Below are positions 16,659-25,542 of a stretch of DNA of 64,000 bases, piece by piece. The notes beneath the pieces are model-generated. The model worked only from the letters and a program-made list of their open reading frames with translations, was not told where the DNA came from and ran no database searches. The stretch is taken from the NCBI RefSeq assembly GCF_013170705.1, contig NZ_CP033334.1, forward strand, positions 1,612,001 through 1,676,000. Reading direction: 5' to 3'. Each line of letters starts with the position of its first letter. The stretch's first letter is position 1. The stretch comes from Mesorhizobium loti (lineage in GTDB: Bacteria > Pseudomonadota > Alphaproteobacteria > Rhizobiales > Rhizobiaceae). Position numbers and translations under genes: made by a program.

Positions 16659-17735
16659 ATGACGCCAATGCTGCGCCGCCTTGCACTTGCCGCCGCCTGC
16701 ATGATCGGCGCCGGCGGGGTCTATGCCTGGGCGGAAGGCGGCGGCGATCTCGTGGTGTTCGACTGGTCCGGTTACGAGGACCCGCTGCTGCATCCGGCCT
16801 ACACCGCCAAACACGGCGCCGAGCCGACCTTCGCCTTCTTTGGCGACGAGGATGAAGCCTTCGAGAAGATGCGGGCGGGCTTCAAGGCCGATATCGCGCA
16901 TCCCTGTTCGCAAAGCGTGGCGAAGTGGCGCGACGCGGGGCTGCTGCAGCCGCTCGACACCTCCCGGATTGCCGGCTGGAAAGACCTCAATCCCGGCATC
17001 ATGGCGATGAAGAACCTCGCCACCACCGAGGACGGCAAGGCCTGGTTCATGCCGTTCGACTGGGGCAATACGGCATTGCTCTACCGCACCGACAACGTGA
17101 CGGCCGATGAGGCGCAGTCGCTGCGGATCCTTGCCGATCCGAAATTCAAGGGCCGCGTCACCATCGGCGACAATGTCGACGACGCCTATGCGCTGGCGAG
17201 CCTGGTGATCGGCCTCAAGGACTGGACCAAGATGACCGACGCGCAATTCAAGGAGGCATCCGATTTCCTGCGCCAGGTGCACAAGAACATCCGTCTCTAC
17301 TGGACCGACTCGAGCGATATCGACCAGGCTTTTTCCGGCAACGAGGTCGACCTTGCCTGGGGCTGGGGCCAGACACTGATCGCGATGAGCGGGCAAGGCG
17401 TTCCCGTCGCCATGAACCGCGATACCAAGGAAGGCATGTCGACCTGGGTGTGCGGCTACGTGCTGATGAAGGATGCGCCGGGCAAGCTCGACCAGGCCTA
17501 TGATTTCCTGAACGCGGTCAACGCGCCCGATATTTCGAAATACATGGTCACGACATTCGGTTACGGCCATGGCAACAGTGCCGGCATGGCCGCGATCGAT
17601 CACAAGGTGCTGGCCGAGCGCGGTTTCGACGACATCGACAAGTTCCTCGACAAGACGCTGTTCCAGCAGCCGGTCGCGCCTGATCTGAAGAAGCGCATGG
17701 TCGACGAATTCGAGAAGATCAAGGCCGGATATTGA
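16659..17735 (+). CDS. PotD/PotF-like periplasmic binding protein, copy 2
   Basis: The 358 residues have a signal peptide (about 1-23) and a mature domain that follows copy 1 almost without gaps (shared FAFFGDEDEAFEKMRAGFKA, GWKDLNPGIMAMKNLATT, ADPKFKGRVTIGDNVDDAYA), so the pair arose by tandem duplication. The last codons overlap the TTG start of the amine oxidase gene (TTGA), so these two are translationally coupled. Differences between the copies cluster in the region after residue 230 and in the N-terminal segment. Confidence 0.88.
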   Translation: MTPMLRRLALAAACMIGAGGVYAWAEGGGDLVVFDWSGYEDPLLHPAYTAKHGAEPTFAFFGDEDEAFEKMRAGFKADIAHPCSQSVAKWRDAGLLQPLDTSRIAGWKDLNPGIMAMKNLATTEDGKAWFMPFDWGNTALLYRTDNVTADEAQSLRILADPKFKGRVTIGDNVDDAYALASLVIGLKDWTKMTDAQFKEASDFLRQVHKNIRLYWTDSSDIDQAFSGNEVDLAWGWGQTLIAMSGQGVPVAMNRDTKEGMSTWVCGYVLMKDAPGKLDQAYDFLNAVNAPDISKYMVTTFGYGHGNSAGMAAIDHKVLAERGFDDIDKFLDKTLFQQPVAPDLKKRMVDEFEKIKAGY

Positions 17736-19042
17736 CGAGCGAACTGGAAAGAGCCGACGTCGTCATCGTCGGTGCCGGCTTCACCGGCCTGTCGGCTGCA
17801 CTTGAGTTGAAGCAGGCCGGCATAGGCTTCCTGCTGCTTGAAGCGCGCGACCGTGCCGGTGGACGGGTCGAGGCGGTCCGCAATGGATTTGGCGAACGCA
17901 TCGACAGCGGCGGCCAGTTCCTGTGCGAGGACATGCCGGAAGTGATGGCGCTGGCGAAGGCACGCGGCAAGACATTCGTCGCCACCTATGTCGAGGGCGA
18001 TTTCATCACCCATCCGCCAATGCCGGCCAGGGACGCCAAGCAGACCTATCACGGCGCGATGGCGATCCGCGAACGCATGAACCGCATCGAGCCGGACGAC
18101 ACCTCCATAGAGGGCATGAGTGTCGCGGCCTGGCTGGAACAGCAGCGTGATCCCATCGATGCCAAGACGGCCTTCCGCTCGATGATCGAAGGCCTGTGGT
18201 GCCTGCCGATGGACAAGGTGCCGCTCTGGTATCTGATCGACAATGACCGCCGCATCACCAACGAAGTGCCGGAACTGCAATATTCCCTGCGCGAGACCAT
18301 GCAGTCGCTGGCCGAGGATCTTGCTGGCGATCTCGGCGACCGGATGCGGTTGAACGAACCGGTCACGCGCATCGAGCATGGGCCGCAAGGCGTTCGTGTC
18401 GTCACGGGCAATGGCGTGATCGAAGCGCGCCACGTGCTGATCGCGCTGCCGCCGGCAACAGCCGCGAAGCTCGATTTCGCACCGGCCTTGCCGACAAGAC
18501 TCGCGACGGCGCTTGGCGTCTGGGAAAGCGGCGCGGTGATCAAGATCCTGGTGCGCTATCCCAGGCCATTCTGGCGCGAGCAGGGTTTGAGCGGCATGGT
18601 GATGTGGCGCGACCTGCCGGGACTGTTCGCCTGCGATGCCAGCAAGGATGCGGAGCATGCCGCGCTCGTCGTCTTCATCGGCGGACCGCTCGCGCTGCGC
18701 TGGCGGGGGCTGAGTAAAACGGCACTTCGTGCGGAAGTGACGGCACGATTGCAGGACGCGCTCGGTCCGGATGCCGGCGATATGCTTGATTTCAGTTCAC
18801 GCGATTGGATTGAGGATCGCTGGAGCGGCGGCGCCTATAGCGACCTCATCGTCGACGTGACGGCCAGGGATGCCGAGCGGACGATGCTCGCGGGTGCGCC
18901 GCCGGTTCATTTCGCCGCTTCGGAACTGTCGCCGTCATTCCCCGGCTATGTCGAAGGGGCGATCGTCGCCGGGCGCATCGCGTCGCGCAAGATCCTGGCG
19001 CTGCTTCAGTCGCCCATCGCCACCAGCGCCTCGGGATCGTAG
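17732..19042 (+). CDS. FAD-dependent amine oxidase (flavin monoamine oxidase family)
   Basis: The 436 residues open with VVIVGAGFTGLSAALELKQA (about 10-29) and LLLEARDRAGGRVE, the FAD-binding signature of the amine oxidase/monoamine oxidase family. Later ERIDSGGQFL, RHVLIALPP and the closing region VEGAIVAGRIASRKI fit too. It would oxidise an amine and release aldehyde and ammonia or a smaller amine. The TTG start overlaps the stop of the binding-protein gene by 4 bases. Its end overlaps the convergent ATPase gene by 37 bases. Confidence 0.86.
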   Translation: MTSELERADVVIVGAGFTGLSAALELKQAGIGFLLLEARDRAGGRVEAVRNGFGERIDSGGQFLCEDMPEVMALAKARGKTFVATYVEGDFITHPPMPARDAKQTYHGAMAIRERMNRIEPDDTSIEGMSVAAWLEQQRDPIDAKTAFRSMIEGLWCLPMDKVPLWYLIDNDRRITNEVPELQYSLRETMQSLAEDLAGDLGDRMRLNEPVTRIEHGPQGVRVVTGNGVIEARHVLIALPPATAAKLDFAPALPTRLATALGVWESGAVIKILVRYPRPFWREQGLSGMVMWRDLPGLFACDASKDAEHAALVVFIGGPLALRWRGLSKTALRAEVTARLQDALGPDAGDMLDFSSRDWIEDRWSGGAYSDLIVDVTARDAERTMLAGAPPVHFAASELSPSFPGYVEGAIVAGRIASRKILALLQSPIATSASGS

Positions 19043-20139
19043 GCAAGGCGGATCGGGGTGCCGACGGGAATGTCGTCGGCGCCGAAATCGTTGGTCTCGG
19101 TCACCGATAGCGGCTTTTCCAGTCCGGGTATCTCGACGATCAGATGGGTGATCTCGCCGAAATAGTGGCGTTCGACCACCTTGCCGGCGACCTCGAATTT
19201 TGCCGTGGCATTGTCCCATAAAACGCGCAGGCGCTCGGGCCTTATGCCGAGCGTGGCGGCGCCACCATTGCGCACGAAAGCCTTCGGCTTGTCGGTCTTG
19301 ACGCGGCCGAAGCCCAACGTGTCGACGATCAATGAGGCGCCGCTCTCCTCGACGATCTCGGCCTTGACGAAGTTCATGCCGCCGAGGAAGTCGGCGACCT
19401 GGCGGTTGACCGGCCGCTGGTAGATCTCCTTGGGCGAGGCGACCTGCGCGATCCTGCCGCCGAACATGACGGCGATGCGGTCGGACATGGCGAGCGCCTC
19501 ATACTGGTCGTGGGTGACCAGCACGAAGGTGATGCCGACGGCCTGCTGCAGGCGGCGCAGTTCGACCTGCATCTGCTCGCGCAGCTTCTTGTCGAGCGCC
19601 GACAGCGGCTCGTCGAGCAGCAGCACCTTGGGCCGCATCACCAGTGCGCGGGCAAGCGCCACGCGCTGGCGCTGGCCGCCTGACAGTTCGGTGGCCAGCC
19701 GCTTGCCAAGGCCGGTCAGCGAAACCTGCGCCAATGCCTCCTCGACGCGGCGCTTCTCTTCGCCACCCTGCAATTTCAGCCGCTTCAGACCGTAGGCGAC
19801 ATTCTGCTCGACATTGAGGTGCGGGAAGATCGCATAGCTCTGGAACACCATGTTGGTCGGCCGTCGATTGGCCGGGATGCCTTCCATCGGCTGGCCGCCG
19901 ACCGCGATCGAACCGCTGGTCGGGTTGTCGAAGCCGGCGATCATGCGCAAAAGCGTGGTCTTGCCACAGCCGGACGGCCCGAGCAGCGAGAAGAATTCGC
20001 CCTCCCGGATGGTCAGGGACGCATCGTCCAGCGCCTTGAACGATCCATAGCTGCGGGTGACGTTGCGGATCTCGATCATGGCCCGATCCGACTGGGCCCG
20101 ATCGGATTGGGGGCGCTCGATCTGCGGCTGTTCAGGCAT
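19006..20139 (-). CDS. ABC transporter ATP-binding protein, PotA-like
   Basis: The 377 residues have Walker A LLGPSGCGKTTLL, Q-loop FQSYAIFPHL, signature LSGGQRQRVALARAL and Walker B VLLLDEPLSALD, followed by a C-terminal TOBE domain (about 290-370), as in PotA/polyamine-type ATPases. I start it at the ATG at 20139, which overlaps the permease stop by 8 bases; the N-terminus has a small repeated SDRAQSDRA segment before the family homology begins at MIEIRNVTRSYG. It energises the two permeases upstream in the operon. Confidence 0.9.
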   Translation of the reverse strand: MPEQPQIERPQSDRAQSDRAMIEIRNVTRSYGSFKALDDASLTIREGEFFSLLGPSGCGKTTLLRMIAGFDNPTSGSIAVGGQPMEGIPANRRPTNMVFQSYAIFPHLNVEQNVAYGLKRLKLQGGEEKRRVEEALAQVSLTGLGKRLATELSGGQRQRVALARALVMRPKVLLLDEPLSALDKKLREQMQVELRRLQQAVGITFVLVTHDQYEALAMSDRIAVMFGGRIAQVASPKEIYQRPVNRQVADFLGGMNFVKAEIVEESGASLIVDTLGFGRVKTDKPKAFVRNGGAATLGIRPERLRVLWDNATAKFEVAGKVVERHYFGEITHLIVEIPGLEKPLSVTETNDFGADDIPVGTPIRLAYDPEALVAMGD

Positions 20140-20953
20140 AGAGGCCTCCCTCGTTCTGGGTGCGTCTGGCCGCGCGGCGACGCAGGATTTCGGCAACTGT
20201 CATCAGCAGGAAAGAGGCAACGAGCAGCAGCGTGCCCAGCGCCAGAACGCCTGGCAATTTCGAGGCGAAGCGCAACTGGCCCCAGATGTAGATCGGCAGC
20301 GTCGCTTCGGTGCCGGTCAGGAAGAAGGCGATGATGAATTCGTCGAGCGAGATGGTGAAGCAGACGAGCAGGCTGGAGATGATGGCCGGCGCCACCATCG
20401 GCAGCGTCACCCGCCGGAAGGTGCCGAAGGCGCTTTCACCAAGGTCGGCGGAGGCTTCCTCCAGGCTGCGGTCGAAGCCTTCGAAACCGGAGGTCAGCAC
20501 CGTCATCGAATAGGGGATGCAGACCAGCACATGGCCGAGCACGACGGTGAACAGCGACAGGCTCAAGCCCAGCTGAAGCATCACCAGCAGCATGGAGATG
20601 GCGACGATCACCTCGGGCAGCACCAGCGGTGCCATGATCAAGCCGTTGATGGTGCGGCGGCCGGGATAGCGGTAGCGGGTGATCGAGCGGGCGGCGAGGA
20701 TGCCGAGCACGGTGGCGAGAACCGATGCGCAGACACCGACTTTGAGGCTGTTCCAGGCGGCGTCGAGCAGGGCCGGCGTGTGCGGCAGATCGGCATACCA
20801 TTGCAAGGTGAAGCCGGTGAGCGGGAATTTCGGCGTAGGTGCGGTGTTGATCGAGAAGATCGGCAGGAAGATGACGGGCAGATAGAGGAAGACGATATAG
20901 AGGAACGCATAGACGGACAGCCAGCCGCCCGACAGGAAACGCCGCGTCCTCAT
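20132..20953 (-). CDS. ABC transporter permease, PotC-like
   Basis: The 273 residues form six hydrophobic segments with the EAA loop EEASADLGESAFGTFRRVTL near residue 165, the coupling motif for the ATPase. The short N-terminus and the sequence LDEFIIAFFLTGTEATLPIY match PotC/PotI permeases of polyamine transporters. It overlaps the upstream permease by 4 bases. Confidence 0.9.
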   Translation of the reverse strand: MRTRRFLSGGWLSVYAFLYIVFLYLPVIFLPIFSINTAPTPKFPLTGFTLQWYADLPHTPALLDAAWNSLKVGVCASVLATVLGILAARSITRYRYPGRRTINGLIMAPLVLPEVIVAISMLLVMLQLGLSLSLFTVVLGHVLVCIPYSMTVLTSGFEGFDRSLEEASADLGESAFGTFRRVTLPMVAPAIISSLLVCFTISLDEFIIAFFLTGTEATLPIYIWGQLRFASKLPGVLALGTLLLVASFLLMTVAEILRRRAARRTQNEGGLYA

Positions 20954-21867
20954 CGTGCCAGCCTCTGCAAGGCGCGGATGATCAGCACCGTGGCCCCTGC
21001 CATCAAGGTGACGATCAGCATGGTGGTGACGGAAAGGGCGGCACCCAGCGGCCAGTTGGCGGCCTTGCCGAATTGCGCCTGGATGGCATTGGCGATCATG
21101 ACGCCGTCCTTGCCGCCGACCAGCTTCGGCGTGACGTAATCGCCGACGGTCGGGATCATGACGATCAGGGCCGCCGAGATGACGCCCGGCGCGGACAGCG
21201 GCAAGGTCACGCGCAGGAACGAACGCAAGGGGCCATCGCCAAGGTCGGTGGCCGCTTCGACCAGCGTGCGGTCGACCTTCTCCAGCGAGACGAAGATCGG
21301 CAGGATGGCGAAGGCCGCCCAGGCGTGGGTGAGCGTGATGATGACGGCGCTCGAATTGTAGAGCAGGGCCGTCGACGGCTCATCGATGATGCCGAGGCCC
21401 ATCAGGCCGGAATTCAGGACGCCATTGTAGCCAAGGATGACCTTCCAGGACATGACGCGCAGGAGATAGCTGGTCCAGAACGGGATGGTGATGAGAAACA
21501 GCCATAGGCTCTTGTGACGGCCGCCATGGAAGGAAATGAAGTAGGCGATCGGGTAGGCGAGGATGACGGTGAGCAAGCTCACCGTTAGCGAGATGTAGAG
21601 CGAGCGCCACAACAGATCCCGATAGATCGGTTCGGTCAGCGCGACGCGGTAATTCTCCAGCGTGAAGGTGCGGTCGATGGTCAGGTAGTGCTGCGTCCAG
21701 AACGAATGGGCGATGACCACCAGGATCGGCAGCACCAGCAGGATCAGCGCATAGAGAAAGGTCGGGCTGATCAGGGCGAAGCCCTGTACGGGCTCGGACT
21801 GCAGAAGGGCATTTCGTCTGGCCCGCGTCATGCGCAGCGGGGGCGACCCTTCCGCCGCCGCCGTCAT
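20950..21867 (-). CDS. ABC transporter permease, PotB-like
   Basis: The 305 residues start at an ATG with GGAGCC 6-11 bases before it; the open frame upstream of this ATG would pass through the palindrome-bearing control region and lacks permease character. Six membrane segments and the EAA-type loop VEAATDLGDGPLRSFLRVTL (near residue 205) place it with PotB/PotH. First gene of the potBCA-like operon; its control region, shared with the divergent aminotransferase gene, contains operator site B. Confidence 0.88.
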   Translation of the reverse strand: MTAAAEGSPPLRMTRARRNALLQSEPVQGFALISPTFLYALILLVLPILVVIAHSFWTQHYLTIDRTFTLENYRVALTEPIYRDLLWRSLYISLTVSLLTVILAYPIAYFISFHGGRHKSLWLFLITIPFWTSYLLRVMSWKVILGYNGVLNSGLMGLGIIDEPSTALLYNSSAVIITLTHAWAAFAILPIFVSLEKVDRTLVEAATDLGDGPLRSFLRVTLPLSAPGVISAALIVMIPTVGDYVTPKLVGGKDGVMIANAIQAQFGKAANWPLGAALSVTTMLIVTLMAGATVLIIRALQRLAR

Positions 21868-22032
21868 TGCCAGGCTCCGGGGGCTCCGGGCGTGATTTCG
21901 GTTGCTGGCCTGGACTGTTCCGCCATGCGGCATCCCATTGTGCTGGCGCCGACTTGTTGTTCCCCTTGCCGGCTTTCTTTCATCATGCCCGTATCCGCGG
22001 ATTGAAATCAAGCGCTATTTCTGCAATATTGA

Positions 22033-22048
22033 TTGAACGGACATTCAA
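22033..22048. promoter_or_regulatory. Putative BetI-type operator, site B
   Basis: TTGAAC-GGAC-ATTCAA, with perfect TGAA/TTCA arms, between the divergent transporter and aminotransferase genes. Flanking bases are AT-rich. Confidence 0.6.
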
Positions 22049-22135
22049 AATGAAGTGAAGAAAGCCCGGATTTTCGGCATTTGACGCTGGATTGCATGGC
22101 CGAGAAGAAATCGACGAGATGATGTGGAGGCGATC

Positions 22136-23554
22136 ATGGCGGCTGCGAGAGATCTAAGGGCGACCGAGACGGCCGAGGCCGGCGGCGGCGATGCCATCGA
22201 ACTGGCCAGGCGCCATCTCATCCAGCCCTGGCCTTATGCCGGTTCCGTCGGCGCGGAAGCACGTGCGCTGATCGGCGAGGGCGACGGCATCTACATCACC
22301 GACAGCACCGGCAAGCGGCTGATCGACGGGCCGGCCGGCATGTGGTGCGTCAATGTCGGCCACCGCCGCGAGGAGCTGGCCAAGGTGATGTATGACCAGG
22401 CGATGGCGCTTTCCTACAACACGCCCTGGTACACGATGAACGCGCCGTCGGCGGAGCTTGCCATGCGCATCGCCGGCCATGCGCCGGGCGATCTCAGCCA
22501 TGTCTTCTACACGACCGGCGGCTCTTCGGCCGTGGAGACGGCACTGCGCTTCATGCAGTTCTACAACAATGTGCGCGGCCGCCCGGAAAAGAAGCTGATC
22601 CTGTCGCGCGGCGGCGCCTATCATGGCTCGACCTACCTGTCGGCCTCGCTCAACGGCCGCCCGCGCGACCGCGACTGGATGGATGGGGCCGACGAGCTTG
22701 TGATCAAGCTGTCCTCGCCCGACCCGTTCCGCCGTCCGCAAGGCATGAGCCTTGCCGCCTTCACCGATTTCCTCGTCGACCAGTTCCGCGACACGGTCGC
22801 CCGTCTCGGCGCCGACAGAATAGGCGCTTTCGTCGGCGAGCCGGTGCAGGCCTCCGGCGGCGTCGTCGTGCCGCCCGATGGCTATCTCGGGCGCATCCGC
22901 GAGATCTGCCGCGACAACGACATCCTCTATGTCTCCGACGAGGTGGTGACGGGCTTTGGCCGGCTTGGCCATGTCTTCGCCTCGGGCGACGTGTTCGGCA
23001 TCGACCCCGACATGATCACCTTCGCCAAGGGCGTCACCTCGGGTTATTTTCCGCTCGGTGGCGTCATCATCTCGGAACGGCTGCTTGAAGAACTGCGCCG
23101 CTCGAACCATCCCGATGCGATGTTCGGCCATGGCCTGACCTACACCAGCCACCCGGTCGGTTGCGCCGTGGCGCTGAAGAACCTCGACCTGCTGGAAGAA
23201 AGCGTGCTTGCGCACACGCAGGCGGTCGCCCCCTATTTCCAGGCGCAGCTGAAGACGCTGGAAGACCTGCCGTTGGTTGGCGAGGTGCGCGGCGTGGGAC
23301 TGATGGGCTGCGTGGAATGCGTCGCCGACCGCGAAAGCAAGGACCCGCTGCAACTCGACAAGGATGTCGGCAAACGCATCGACGGCCATTGCCATGAGCT
23401 TGGCCTGCTGGTGCGTCCGCTGATCAACATGTGCGTGATGTCGCCGCCGCTGATCATCACGCGCGAGCAGATCGACGACATGGTCGGAATCCTGCGCGAA
23501 GGCATTTCACGCACGATGGATGACCTGCGTCGGGAAGGCGTGTGGCAGGGGTAA
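22136..23554 (+). CDS. Class III (omega) aminotransferase, PLP-dependent
   Basis: The 472 residues show YTTGGSSAVETALRFMQFY (PLP phosphate binding), SRGGAYHGSTYLSAS, DEVVTGFGRLG and the Schiff-base lysine in ITFAKGVTSGYFPLGG. This is the class III fold used by putrescine/polyamine, taurine and beta-alanine aminotransferases. In this setting a polyamine or diamine substrate transferring to pyruvate is likely (SpuC-like), but not provable. GGAGG precedes the ATG at 22136 by 6 bases; the GTG 12 bases upstream is an unlikely start because it overlaps that site. Confidence 0.88.
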   Translation: MAAARDLRATETAEAGGGDAIELARRHLIQPWPYAGSVGAEARALIGEGDGIYITDSTGKRLIDGPAGMWCVNVGHRREELAKVMYDQAMALSYNTPWYTMNAPSAELAMRIAGHAPGDLSHVFYTTGGSSAVETALRFMQFYNNVRGRPEKKLILSRGGAYHGSTYLSASLNGRPRDRDWMDGADELVIKLSSPDPFRRPQGMSLAAFTDFLVDQFRDTVARLGADRIGAFVGEPVQASGGVVVPPDGYLGRIREICRDNDILYVSDEVVTGFGRLGHVFASGDVFGIDPDMITFAKGVTSGYFPLGGVIISERLLEELRRSNHPDAMFGHGLTYTSHPVGCAVALKNLDLLEESVLAHTQAVAPYFQAQLKTLEDLPLVGEVRGVGLMGCVECVADRESKDPLQLDKDVGKRIDGHCHELGLLVRPLINMCVMSPPLIITREQIDDMVGILREGISRTMDDLRREGVWQG

Positions 23555-23564
23555 AGCTGTCCTT

Positions 23565-23589
23565 CTTCTCCCCGTCTCACGGGGAGAAG
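23565..23589. terminator. Perfect 11-base-stem palindrome between convergent genes
   Basis: CTTCTCCCCGT (23565-23575), loop CTC, ACGGGGAGAAG (23579-23589). Palindromes of this CCTTCTCCCCGT type are common rhizobial intergenic repeats. Its position between two convergent genes fits a bidirectional transcription barrier, although no T-run follows. Confidence 0.6.
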
Positions 23590-23628
23590 GTGCCTGTTGG
23601 GCAGGTGATCTCCTCCGACCTTGCGGAT

Positions 23629-24658
23629 CTATGCAGCGGCGCGTTCGCCGGCAGGCCGGCGACGCAGATCGGCTTGCAGGATCGCCGGCGGGTTGTAGTT
23701 GGCCTCATTCAGTCCGACATCGGTTCCCGGCGGGACGATCTGATCGATGCGATCCAGGATGTCGTCGCCGAGGCGAACCTCGGCGCCGGCGAGCAGATCG
23801 TCGAGATGCTGCATCGTGCGCGGTCCAAGAATGGCCGATGTCACGCCGCGATGAGCCATGACGAAAGCCATCGCCATGTGGGTGAGTGACAGTCCTGCTT
23901 CGTTCGCCAACGGGATGAGTTGCTCGACCGCATCCAGGCTGCGCTCATCCGACATTTGCCTGGGCATGTATTTCACCCGCAGGCTGTCGGGCATCTTCTG
24001 CCCCTTGCGGTAACGCCCGGTGAGCATGCCTTTCGACAATGGGCTCCAGACCATCGCTCCCATTCCATGTCGCTCGCAGGTGGGAAGCACGTCGCGCTCG
24101 ATGCCGCGATCGAGGATCGAATATGGCGGCTGTTCCGTGCGGAAACGGGCTAGCCCGTGCCGCTCGGCGACCCATTGGGCCTCGACGATCTCGGAGGCCG
24201 GGAAGGTCGAGGATCCGATCGCCCGCACCTTGCCTGCGCATCAGATCGGTGAGCGCGGAAAGCGTTTCCTCGATATCTGTGTCCGGCGCCGGCCGATGGA
24301 TAAGGTAGAGATCGATATGGTCGGTCTGCAGGCGGCGCAGCGACGCCTCCACAGCCTGCATGATCCAGCGTCGTGAATTGCCCTGGCTGTTCGCGTCTTC
24401 CCCCATGAGCCCATTCACCTTGGTGGTCAGCACGATGTTGTCGCGCCGGCCCTTCAGCGCCTTGCCGACGATCTCCTCCGACTCGCCACGGCTATACCGG
24501 TCGGCGGTGTCGATGAAGTTGATGCCGTGATCCAGGGCTTTGTGGATTATGCGGATGCAATCGTCGTGGTCGGGATTGCCCAGTCCGCCGAACATCATCG
24601 CGCCCAGGCAGTAAGGGCTGACCTTGATGCCGGTTCGTCCCAGTGTGCGGTAGTGCAT
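23629..24658 (-). pseudogene. Aldo/keto reductase, frameshifted
   Basis: The first part (MHYRTLGRTGIKVSPYCLGA, FIDTADRYSRGESEE, and DHIDLYLIHRPAPDTDIEET) and the second part (VRAIGSSTFPASEIVEAQWV..., MVWSPLSKGMLTGRYRKGQ) together make one complete aldo/keto reductase of the YajO/Tas type, but they lie in different frames. The break falls at about 24236-24239, in a GCGC run: adding GC would restore LTDLMRAGKVRAIGSS. Catalytic Asp and Tyr (DTADRY), Lys and His are all encoded, so only the frame is lost. The start follows AAGGAG. It is divergent from a TetR gene. Either a recent mutation or a sequence error; without the break the enzyme would be NADPH-dependent. Confidence 0.85.
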
Positions 24659-24718
24659 GACGTTCTCCTTGGTGCAGGGTTGTGGCCAGCACTGCCTTGC
24701 TGTGCTATTCAGCCTAAG

Positions 24719-24755
24719 CGGAACAGTATTCCGCTTTATACGGAACAATGTTCCG
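24719..24755. promoter_or_regulatory. Double palindromic operator
   Basis: CGGAACAGTATTCCG (24719-24733) and CGGAACAATGTTCCG (24741-24755) are two near-identical 15-base palindromes 22 bases apart centre to centre, two helical turns. They lie between the divergent aldo/keto reductase and TetR genes, the usual arrangement for a TetR repressor bound as two dimers. Confidence 0.75.
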
Positions 24756-24774
24756 TTTTGCAAGCGGGTGTGTC

Positions 24775-25392
24775 GTGAACGACCGGACAGACGATTCAGA
24801 TGGTGGCCTGGAGCCTCCAGCCCGCGCCGACCGGCGCGTGCGCGCCGATGCTCGGCGCAATCTCGACACGCTGCTCCAGACGGCCCTGTCGGTGTTTGCG
24901 AGCTCCGGCGTGGATGCGCCGGTGCGCGAGATCGCGGAAAGAGCGGGTGTCGGCATCGGCACCGTCTATCGGCACTTTCCGCAGCGTTCCGACCTGATCG
25001 CCGCCGTCTTCCGCCGCGAGATCGATGCCTGCGCGGACGCAGCTTCCGTCCTGTCGGCCGGGCATAAACCCTTCGACGCGCTGGCGAACTGGATGCAGCG
25101 ATACGCGGCCTTCGTCGCGGCCAAGCGTGGGCTCGCCAAGGCCTTGCACTCGGGAGATCCGGCGTTCGACAGTCTGCCGGGTTACTTCGACCAGAGGCTG
25201 CGGCCTGCCCTGCGCACGCTTCTGAAGACCGCGACCGACGCTGGTGAGATTCGCGCCGATGTCGATGCCGACGAGCTTCTGGGCGCGGTGGCGAGCCTGT
25301 GCATGTCGGCCCACAATGCCGGAAGCGGCCGCGCGGAGCGCATGGTCGCTCTCCTCATCGACGGGCTGCGCCACGGCGCGAAGTCGTCGTAG
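24775..25392 (+). CDS. TetR family transcriptional regulator
   Basis: The frame encodes a TetR helix-turn-helix (TLLQTALSVFASSGVDAPVREIAERAGVGIGTVYRHFPQRSDLIAAV), followed by a helical ligand domain (about residues 75-205) ending in LLIDGLRHGAKSS. I prefer the GTG at 24775 (205 residues) because the earlier ATG at 24748 lies inside the second operator palindrome; the start remains uncertain. It probably represses the divergent aldo/keto reductase gene and itself through the double palindrome. The inducer is unknown. Confidence 0.85.
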   Translation: MNDRTDDSDGGLEPPARADRRVRADARRNLDTLLQTALSVFASSGVDAPVREIAERAGVGIGTVYRHFPQRSDLIAAVFRREIDACADAASVLSAGHKPFDALANWMQRYAAFVAAKRGLAKALHSGDPAFDSLPGYFDQRLRPALRTLLKTATDAGEIRADVDADELLGAVASLCMSAHNAGSGRAERMVALLIDGLRHGAKSS

Positions 25393-25504
25393 CGGGCCAA
25401 ACGGTCTGAAGCGCGCCAGGCCCGCGCGGGCTCCGGTTACGCCCCACCTGGCGCAGTTCCGGGAAAGTATGAAACGGGTCCGCAATTGCTTGACAACAAA
25501 TAGC

Positions 25505-25531
25505 CAGAGCGGTTCGCCGTTTCCGTGAAAT
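25505..25531 (-). repeat. Degenerate copy of a palindromic intergenic repeat
   Basis: AGAGCGGTTCGCCGTTTCCG-TGAAA matches, in reverse complement, most of the hairpin at 57903-57935 (GAGCGTTTCACGGAAACGGC). Here the second arm is lost. It lies between convergent TetR and Rieske genes. Confidence 0.6.
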
Positions 25532-25542
25532 AGTGAACTGAT

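Noticed and set aside
13905..17603. A 1232-codon open frame on the minus strand across the methyltransferase and binding-protein genes
   Set aside because: It mirrors two well-supported plus-strand genes, has Arg/His/Gly-rich composition without domains, and results from high GC in the third codon position.
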